Shown here: piece by piece, positions 20,701 through 20,792 of the stretch
How the letters are laid out: every line of letters starts with the position of its first letter
How positions within the stretch are numbered: position 1 is the stretch's first letter
Assembly: GCA_000444245.1 (NCBI GenBank)
Contig: ATSW01003897.1
Location: 1-20,792, forward strand
From: Botryllus schlosseri
Lineage: Eukaryota > Chordata > Ascidiacea > Stolidobranchia > Styelidae
Direction of reading: 5' to 3'
Length of the DNA stretch: 20,792 nt
Translations under genes and position numbers: made by a program
Notes under the pieces: generated by a model
Told to the model about the DNA's origin: nothing
Database searches by the model: none
The model's input: only the letters and a program-made list of their open reading frames with translations

Positions 20701-20792
20701 GGAAGATACTCCGCTTGGAAATCCATACCTTCTCCAGAAATTGATTTTTCAACTTCTGAAAACCGTTCTCCACCTTGCCCAGGTCATTACGC
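2625..20792 (-). CDS. Long coiled-coil scaffold protein, 19 exons in window, 5' end missing
   Basis: Exons joined in minus-strand order: 20792-20729, 19623-19495, 18467-18325, 17783-17660, 17581-17375, 16596-16261, 15477-15331, 14801-14663, 14186-13980, 13346-13258, 13043-12914, 11738-11527, 10757-10631, 8735-8575, 7650-7536, 7373-6895, 4149-4062, 4002-3918, 2781-2625. Every border is GT-AG and every codon phase matches across the 18 junctions, giving 1045 residues with no internal stop. Residues 1-498 are dense in Glu, Lys, Gln, Leu and Arg with heptad-like hydrophobic spacing, typical of a rod-like coiled coil. Residues 500-738 hold repeated QT/TQT motifs, and 739-936 return to coiled coil around a Ser/Thr-rich linker. 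No membrane segment, GRIP domain or enzyme motif is visible. By inference it is a cytoplasmic scaffold or tether (golgin, centrosomal or motor-adaptor type). The ortholog is not recognised. Extra exons with neutral phase could be missed in large introns. Confidence 0.88.
2782..3917. other. Intron 18 with an 18-bp direct repeat
   Basis: This is the intron between exons 18 and 19. GATATCTACCACATACAA occurs twice without mismatch, at 3516-3533 and 3601-3618, each followed after a few bases by an A-rich AAACAT stretch. The intron also contains the candidate poly(A) signal near its upstream end. No other exon or element is evident. Confidence 0.6.
3792..3797 (-). promoter_or_regulatory. Candidate intronic poly(A) signal AATAAA
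   Basis: The minus strand reads CAAATAAAG here, 117 bases past the TAA that follows exon 18. Just downstream the minus strand is G/T-rich (GAGTGTTGGCTGTATGG and onward), as expected for a cleavage-stimulating element. It would serve a short transcript form ending at exon 18. Confidence 0.5.
3918..4002 (-). CDS. Exon 18, tail segment with alternative stop
   Basis: Acceptor TACAG|ATA and donor TACA|GTAAGT bound 85 bases: two bases of Asp966, 27 codons (967-993) and two bases of Gln994. The peptide includes SSKNSLPPSVVEIEASLKDL. If the donor is not used, the frame reads CAG then TAA (stop at 3914-3916), ending the protein at LKDLQ. A canonical poly(A) signal lies about 117 bases further on, so this may be an alternative last exon. 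Confidence 0.74.
4062..4149 (-). CDS. Exon 17, acidic tail segment
   Basis: Acceptor CATAG|GAT and donor TCAG|GTATGT bound 88 bases: 29 codons (residues 937-965, starting DFTLDDTLPESLVANSS) and the first base of Asp966. There is no coiled coil; it is acidic and Ser-rich. The exon is short and has no long open frame of its own. It is supported by good splice sites and exact phase with exons 16 and 18. Confidence 0.75.
4316..4415. repeat. Palindromic MITE-like repeat with GTTGGG-rich core
   Basis: Arms of 24 bases at 4316-4339 and 4392-4415 are inverted copies with 22 of 24 matches (GAGCATGCAA at the outer ends, GAGCATGGG at the inner). The core is GGTT/GGGTT-rich and telomere-like but irregular. 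A related arrangement lies at 14229-14465. It sits in intron 16, 28 bases from a hAT element. No clear target duplication is visible. Confidence 0.7.
4444..5148. mobile_element. Non-autonomous hAT element (705 bp) with perfect 8-bp TSD
   Basis: Termini are CAGGGCCGGCCAACC on the left and, reverse-complemented, CAGGGCTTGCCAACC on the right. The identical 8-bp TCCTAAAT flanks both ends (4436-4443 and 5149-5156). An 8-bp duplication with CAGGG...CCAACC termini and GGCCC-rich subterminal sequence is typical of hAT superfamily elements. There is no transposase frame, so it depends on an enzyme made elsewhere. It lies in intron 16 of the coiled-coil gene. Confidence 0.9.
5157..6894. other. Remainder of intron 16, nothing assigned
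   Basis: There are no exons with matching splice phase, and none are needed because exon 16 joins exon 17 in phase 0. Short open frames (such as 5949-6188) lack coding character. Two ambiguous bases occur at 5639 and 5645. The segment 6640-6780 has CTAATTA-rich, partly inverted sequence that may be an old MITE. Confidence 0.55.
6895..7373 (-). CDS. Exon 16, Ser/Thr-rich linker then coiled coil
   Basis: Acceptor TACAG|CAT and donor CAG|GTGGTT bound 479 bases, the largest exon here: two bases of Ala777 and 159 codons (residues 778-936). The first 40 or so residues are rich in Ser, Thr, Asn and Pro (for example SSRSSPSENIPKSTENLQ) and likely disordered. From about residue 820 the sequence becomes a basic/acidic helix (TAYKKTVAVLKKQLKNANKK), with a short SKSESPKSG break near 866-875, then helix again to VESLQ. 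Several Ser-Pro sites could be phosphorylated (inference). Confidence 0.9.
7536..7650 (-). CDS. Exon 15, coiled coil
   Basis: Acceptor CGCAG|GAA and donor AAAG|GTTAGT bound 38 codons (residues 739-776) plus the first base of Ala777. The peptide EIDLLKDELAKSAVKVEELS is a regular heptad coiled coil that resumes after the TQT linker. Confidence 0.88.
7734..8150. repeat. Foldback MITE, about 417 bp, with about 68-bp inverted ends
   Basis: The left arm (7734-7800) and right arm (8082-8150) are inverted copies. Both contain AATTGAAGGGCAAAAC (reverse-complemented on the right), and outward of it a diverged GATGTGG / GATGTCG block, a GCACT / GCACT block and a terminal GGGG. The two arms translate to similar spurious peptides (LPFNLRPHH and LPFNLRRHH). 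It lies in intron 14 between exons 14 and 15. No target duplication could be fixed, so the superfamily is open. Confidence 0.75.
8285..8320. repeat. Short dispersed repeat, ACCGGYTGGA...TCAAATTTG motif
   Basis: A CTGGTTGGATTTGAGCCAAA block here resembles ACCGGTTGGAATTGAGTCAA at 17013 and ACCGGCTGGAATAGATTCAA at 17159, with a shorter match at 15979. The copies are diverged and look like fragments of one old interspersed repeat. Confidence 0.45.
8575..8735 (-). CDS. Exon 14, two further QT/TQT motifs
   Basis: Acceptor TCTAG|ATT and donor CAT|GTGAGA bound 161 bases: two bases of Asp685 and 53 codons (residues 686-738). The peptide has CMLEDSCAQTESG (Gln700-Thr701) and ALLANKTTQTDCEK (Thr725-Thr727). 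The second fits the KxTQT form of the LC8-binding motif, and both align with the LLEDAxTQT repeats of exon 12. Coiled-coil character is low, so this is probably a flexible linker. Confidence 0.84.
9289..10398. mobile_element. Nested non-autonomous hAT element (1110 bp) with perfect 8-bp TSD
   Basis: The left end CAGGCGCATAGCCAGG and the right end, reverse-complemented, CAGGCGCGTAGCCAGC form terminal inverted repeats. TTGAGTCA flanks the element at 9281-9288 and 10399-10406 without mismatch. G-runs follow the left end and C-runs precede the right end. The interior carries no transposase frame but has a 33-bp minisatellite and duplicated CATCTGCAATAGGCC blocks. It inserted into the older CTCGAG element, which gives the relative order of the two events. 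Confidence 0.92.
10054..10176 (+). repeat. 33-bp minisatellite, 3.7 units
   Basis: Units start at 10054, 10087, 10120 and 10153, each opening GACGC and ending in TTGTTT, TTGTTC or a similar tail. The fourth lacks nine bases. The units contain alternating CGCG and TTTAATTG parts. It lies near the right end of the nested hAT element and may be a subterminal repeat of it. Confidence 0.85.
10631..10757 (-). CDS. Exon 13, coiled coil, flanked by inverted transposon copies
   Basis: Acceptor TTCAG|GAG and donor TCAG|GTATGG bound 127 bases: 42 codons (residues 643-684) and the first base of Asp685. The peptide EIAEQTEKMDATRNEYENR continues as charged helix. It lies between two oppositely oriented copies of the same hAT-like element (8948-10505 and 10896-11349). 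Confidence 0.86.
10896..11349 (+). mobile_element. hAT-like CTCGAG element copy 2 (454 bp)
   Basis: It starts CAAGGTTGTAATGACTCGAG and ends GGTTGCAACCCTG. The flanks GTGTGTAC (10888-10895) and GTGTGTGC (11350-11357) match at 7 of 8 positions and look like an 8-bp target duplication. The interior is full of GACTCGAGTC-like palindromes. It lies in intron 12 of the gene, between exons 12 and 13. Confidence 0.82.
11388..11407 (+). mobile_element. Solitary hAT-like terminus
   Basis: CAGTGCCTAGCCAGGGGCAG resembles the CAG-GGC-type ends of hAT elements in this window (compare 9289). No partner terminus or target duplication was found, so it may be a truncated remnant. Confidence 0.3.
11527..11738 (-). 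CDS. Exon 12, tandem LLEDAxTQT repeats
   Basis: Acceptor CGCAG|TCG and donor AAG|GTGGGT bound 212 bases: two bases of Ile572 and 70 codons (residues 573-642). Two copies of one motif, AETLLEDAGTQTID and EETLLDDATTQTSC, lie exactly 30 codons apart and share an identical 15-base DNA core (+ strand 11573-11587 and 11663-11677), so the exon grew by internal duplication. TQT anchors are at 601-603 and 631-633. The two copies resemble dynein light chain LC8 docking motifs. Binding is inferred from family knowledge. Confidence 0.86.
11739..12913. other. Intron 11 outside the repeat, nothing assigned
   Basis: Apart from transposon copy 3, this interval between exons 11 and 12 shows no coding frame with usable splice sites and no further recognisable element. 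Confidence 0.5.
12188..12470 (+). mobile_element. hAT-like CTCGAG element copy 3 (283 bp, internally deleted)
   Basis: It starts CAGGGTTGTAATGACCCGAG and ends ATGACTTGGTTACAACCCTG. The flanks CAGTTAAA and CTGTTATA agree at 6 of 8 positions, a plausible decayed target duplication. It has the same orientation as copy 2 and lacks the central part. A TAAAG tandem run (12280-12297) occupies the junction. It lies in intron 11 of the gene. Confidence 0.8.
12914..13043 (-). CDS. Exon 11, short coiled coil
   Basis: Acceptor TTACAG|CAA and the strong donor GGAA|GTGAGT bound 43 codons (residues 529-571) plus the first base of Ile572. The peptide includes REIQILIEEKLQLLQENTQ, a short helix between the first QT motif and the TQT repeats of exon 12. 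Confidence 0.86.
13258..13346 (-). CDS. Exon 10, acidic linker with SSQTD motif
   Basis: Acceptor TTCTAG|GTG and donor ATG|GTGAGG bound 89 bases: two bases of Gly499 and 29 codons (residues 500-528). The peptide VIVSCERSSQTDNDEIDG carries the first QT motif (Gln509-Thr510) in an acidic context, then a short helix ending EQIEQM. Confidence 0.82.
13347..13979. other. Intron 9, nothing assigned
   Basis: This is the interval between exons 9 and 10. A 94-residue open frame on the minus strand (13482-13766) has no coiled-coil character and no phase-compatible splice sites. No repeat was recognised. Confidence 0.5.
13980..14186 (-). CDS. Exon 9, coiled coil, end of the main rod
   Basis: The exon starts after TTTCAAG (acceptor AAG rather than the commoner CAG) and ends at AAAG|GTGATT. 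It holds two bases of Glu430, 68 codons (residues 431-498) and the first base of Gly499. The peptide includes QQEYCVSLQKHYQDWAKEAE and a long charged helix. This closes the N-terminal coiled-coil rod. What follows is less helical. Confidence 0.86.
14229..14465. repeat. GAGCATGCAAC-motif repeat with TAACCC-like core
   Basis: GAGCGTGCAACAC (14229), GAGTATGCAAC (14260), CACTTGAGCA (14286), CTCAAGTACTGCATGC (14407) and GCATGCTCAATTACTCATG (14447) are variants of the arms of the palindromic repeat at 4316-4415. The core (14325-14390) has CCATAACCATAACAG and TTACCCTAACCC, a degenerate telomere-like run. It lies in intron 8. It is best read as a second, more diverged copy, with core orientation opposite to the first. 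Confidence 0.55.
14663..14801 (-). CDS. Exon 8, coiled coil
   Basis: A T-rich tract and acceptor TATCAG|CAA precede 46 codons (residues 384-429) plus the first base of Glu430. The donor is CAGG|GTGCGT. The peptide runs QIEELKSWLKNGSEELGIVK and ends NDGTDGKYIQ, so the helix probably breaks near the exon end. Confidence 0.86.
14889..15009 (+). repeat. CTGACGAGTGTCAG repeat family, copy a
   Basis: This is a diverged copy: it has GTTGATGTACAA, then GGTTGCTGAC, CCCCTGACGAGTGTCAGTCG, and a tail AATATGAATAAATTATTTTA ending near AATTG. It lies in intron 7, just left of copy b and in the same orientation. Confidence 0.7.
15117..15260 (+). repeat. CTGACGAGTGTCAG repeat family, copy b
   Basis: It starts GGTGACGTCATATTTTG, runs through GATTGTTGATATTGATATAC, TTCTCTACTAGTTGCTGACG and a mutated core CTAACGAGTGTCAACAG, and ends ATGAATATACTCTTCAATTG. 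The beginning matches the loop and right arm of the foldback copy at 19104-19323. Confidence 0.75.
15331..15477 (-). CDS. Exon 7, coiled coil
   Basis: Acceptor ATTCAG|AAA and donor CAA|GTGAGA bound 147 bases, 49 codons in phase 0 (residues 335-383), with peptide such as LLRNELKEVKDQNRTLQEKV. The downstream intron carries two copies of the CTGACGAGTGTCAG repeat family. Confidence 0.9.
15478..16260. repeat. Intron 6 with duplicated AACTAGAAC blocks and a hAT-like end
   Basis: Blocks at 15618-15666 and 15829-15887 share the pattern GCGAAACTAGAAC, AAAACTAGAACT, CTCGC and TTTAAAAATC...CAAC with several changes. Between them, ACCCCTGGCTCCGCCACTG (15719-15737) is, reversed, the classic CAGTGGCGGAGCCAGG terminus of hAT elements. 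No matching second end or target duplication was found. The rest shows nothing else. Confidence 0.5.
16261..16596 (-). CDS. Exon 6, long coiled-coil block
   Basis: Acceptor TCACAG|ATC and donor GAG|GTAATT bound 336 bases, 112 codons in phase 0 (residues 223-334), the second largest exon in the window. The peptide is continuous coiled coil with heptad Leu/Ile, for example IDSLQKSLIAKQDEI and SLNRDKVDLRTSLEAAERT, with no proline. This is the strongest coiled-coil segment of the protein. Confidence 0.92.
16597..17374. other. Intron 5, old repeat fragments only
   Basis: Between exons 5 and 6 the only structure seen is two copies of the ACCGGYTGGAAT motif (17013 and 17159), each followed by TCAAATTTG and then A/T-rich runs. 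No exon is needed or supported. Confidence 0.5.
17375..17581 (-). CDS. Exon 5, coiled coil
   Basis: Acceptor CTACAG|AAA and donor GAG|GTTTGT bound 207 bases, 69 codons in phase 0 (residues 154-222). The peptide is Glu/Gln/Leu-rich, for example LEKQKLSQEIRELERVV. A second in-frame acceptor (GAG|ATG, exon end 17605) would add eight residues. The CAG site is the better match to consensus, so it was preferred. Confidence 0.86.
17660..17783 (-). CDS. Exon 4, coiled coil
   Basis: Acceptor GTGCAG|AAG and donor GAG|GTACGA bound 124 bases: one base completing Arg112, then 41 codons (residues 113-153) with peptide such as HGERIQELEGSLKNEREEV. It ends in phase 0. The following 78-base intron is in frame and free of stops, so the border with exon 5 could vary between transcripts. 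Confidence 0.88.
17971..18084 (+). repeat. CTGACGAGTGTCAG repeat family, copy c
   Basis: It runs TTCCAATTCTCTACTAGTTG, CCGACGATTACC, CCCTGACGAGTGTCAGCCG, AAAATATTTGGGTTG and ends ATGAATATACTATTCAATTG then TAC. It lies in intron 3 with the same orientation as copies a and b. It is truncated on its left side relative to copy b. Confidence 0.78.
18325..18467 (-). CDS. Exon 3, coiled coil
   Basis: Acceptor CTCAG|ATA and donor ACG|GTAACA bound 143 bases: 47 codons (residues 65-111) plus two bases of Arg112, which is completed by the first base of exon 4. The peptide starts IEQLLTQSRSSSQEK and continues as charged helix. The longer open frame running past both ends of this exon is intron read-through. 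Confidence 0.87.
18468..19103. other. Intron 2, left part, no gene
   Basis: It contains a short palindrome, CGCGAGAGCAACGATTGCTC (18600 onward, 23 bases in all), and a block ATTTCGCTCATAAAATTC (18968) that recurs in altered form at 20396. The open frames here are extensions of exon 3 frames into intron. Confidence 0.45.
19104..19323. repeat. CTGACGAGTGTCAG repeat family, foldback copy d
   Basis: Two 72-base arms (19106-19177 and 19203-19274) are inverted copies differing at only about four positions, around a 25-base spacer containing CCGGTGACGTCATATTTTAT. The right arm continues into the family's tail and ends near ATCAATTGTAC, whereas the left arm stops at the CTGAC core. It lies in intron 2. 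Either two half-copies inserted head to head, or this is the native inverted form of the element. Confidence 0.82.
19363..19482 (+). repeat. Diverged 80-bp tandem pair
   Basis: AGCGGAGTGATTAGC (19363) and AGCGGAATGATTACC (19443) begin two similar blocks that continue TTGTGACTGTGTGAGACT and TTTGACCGTCTTAGACT. They lie just upstream of the exon 2 donor on the + strand. A tRNA-derived SINE origin was considered, but no B box is present. Confidence 0.45.
19495..19623 (-). CDS. Exon 2, coiled coil
   Basis: Acceptor TTGTAG|GCG and donor CAG|GTGCGC bound 129 bases, exactly 43 codons in phase 0 (residues 22-64). The peptide contains ELEEQVKLLTADISKLN, a clear leucine-heptad coiled coil. Both neighbouring exons join in the same phase. 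Confidence 0.88.
19624..20728. repeat. Intron 1 with an AAGTA-rich repeat
   Basis: Between exons 1 and 2, the segment 20495-20640 is full of AGTACTTT/ACTTCTACTT/AAGTAG units in both orientations, the pattern of a MITE-like or hAT-like element, though no termini could be set. ATTTCGCTCAAAAAATTGAT at 20396 repeats sequence from 18968. The rest shows nothing. Confidence 0.4.
20729..20792 (-). CDS. Exon 1 in window (partial, continues beyond right edge)
   Basis: The last 64 bases of the window read as one base plus 21 codons (residues 1-21) and end at the donor AAG|GTATGG. The peptide includes NDLGKVENGFQKLKNQFLEK, an amphipathic charged helix that runs on smoothly into exon 2 in phase 0. The upstream border lies outside the window, so the exon may be longer. 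The start codon and promoter of the gene are not in this sequence. Confidence 0.8.

Noticed and set aside
2625-20792. Naming the gene as a specific golgin, TACC, CLIP or rootletin family member
   Set aside because: No GRIP, TACC, CAP-Gly or other diagnostic domain is visible; coiled-coil similarity alone does not decide the family.

Overview
The window is a piece of a eukaryotic, almost certainly animal, genome. It is AT-rich and has GT-AG introns, one long gene broken into small exons, and many short non-autonomous DNA transposons. The exact animal cannot be fixed from sequence alone. A marine invertebrate such as a tunicate is a guess. Two ambiguous bases (5639, 5645) show it is draft or consensus sequence.

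Gene: the only convincing gene lies on the minus strand, from the right edge (5' end outside the window) to a stop at 2625-2627. I could assemble 19 exons whose 18 junctions all have GT-AG borders and matching codon phases. They give one continuous reading frame of 1045 residues, numbered here from the first complete codon in the window. Residues 1 to about 498 are nearly uninterrupted acidic/basic coiled coil. Residues 500-738 are a less structured stretch carrying five short repeats that end in QT or TQT. Residues 739-776 and about 820-936 are coiled coil again, separated by a Ser/Thr/Pro/Asn-rich linker. The tail is acidic and then helical. This looks like a scaffold of the golgin, centrosome or cytoskeleton kind. 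I cannot name the ortholog. The TQT repeats resemble docking sites for dynein light chain LC8. The 3' end may have two forms, because exon 18 reads straight into a stop followed by a canonical poly(A) signal.

Introns: most non-coding sequence is intron, and much of it is recognisable repeat. Two hAT-type elements have perfect 8-bp target duplications: 4444-5148, and 9289-10398, which sits inside an older hAT-like element. Three copies of that older family (termini CAGGGTTGTAA, interior full of GACTCGAGTC) surround exons 12 and 13, two of them in opposite orientation on either side of exon 13. A second family, with a conserved core at CTGACGAGTGTCAG, has four copies in introns 2, 3 and 7, one of them a 72-bp-arm foldback. 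Smaller palindromic elements lie at 4316-4415, 7734-8150 and about 14229-14465.

Left flank: 1-2624 lies downstream of the gene. It holds a weak candidate for a decayed LTR element at the far left and otherwise nothing I can assign.
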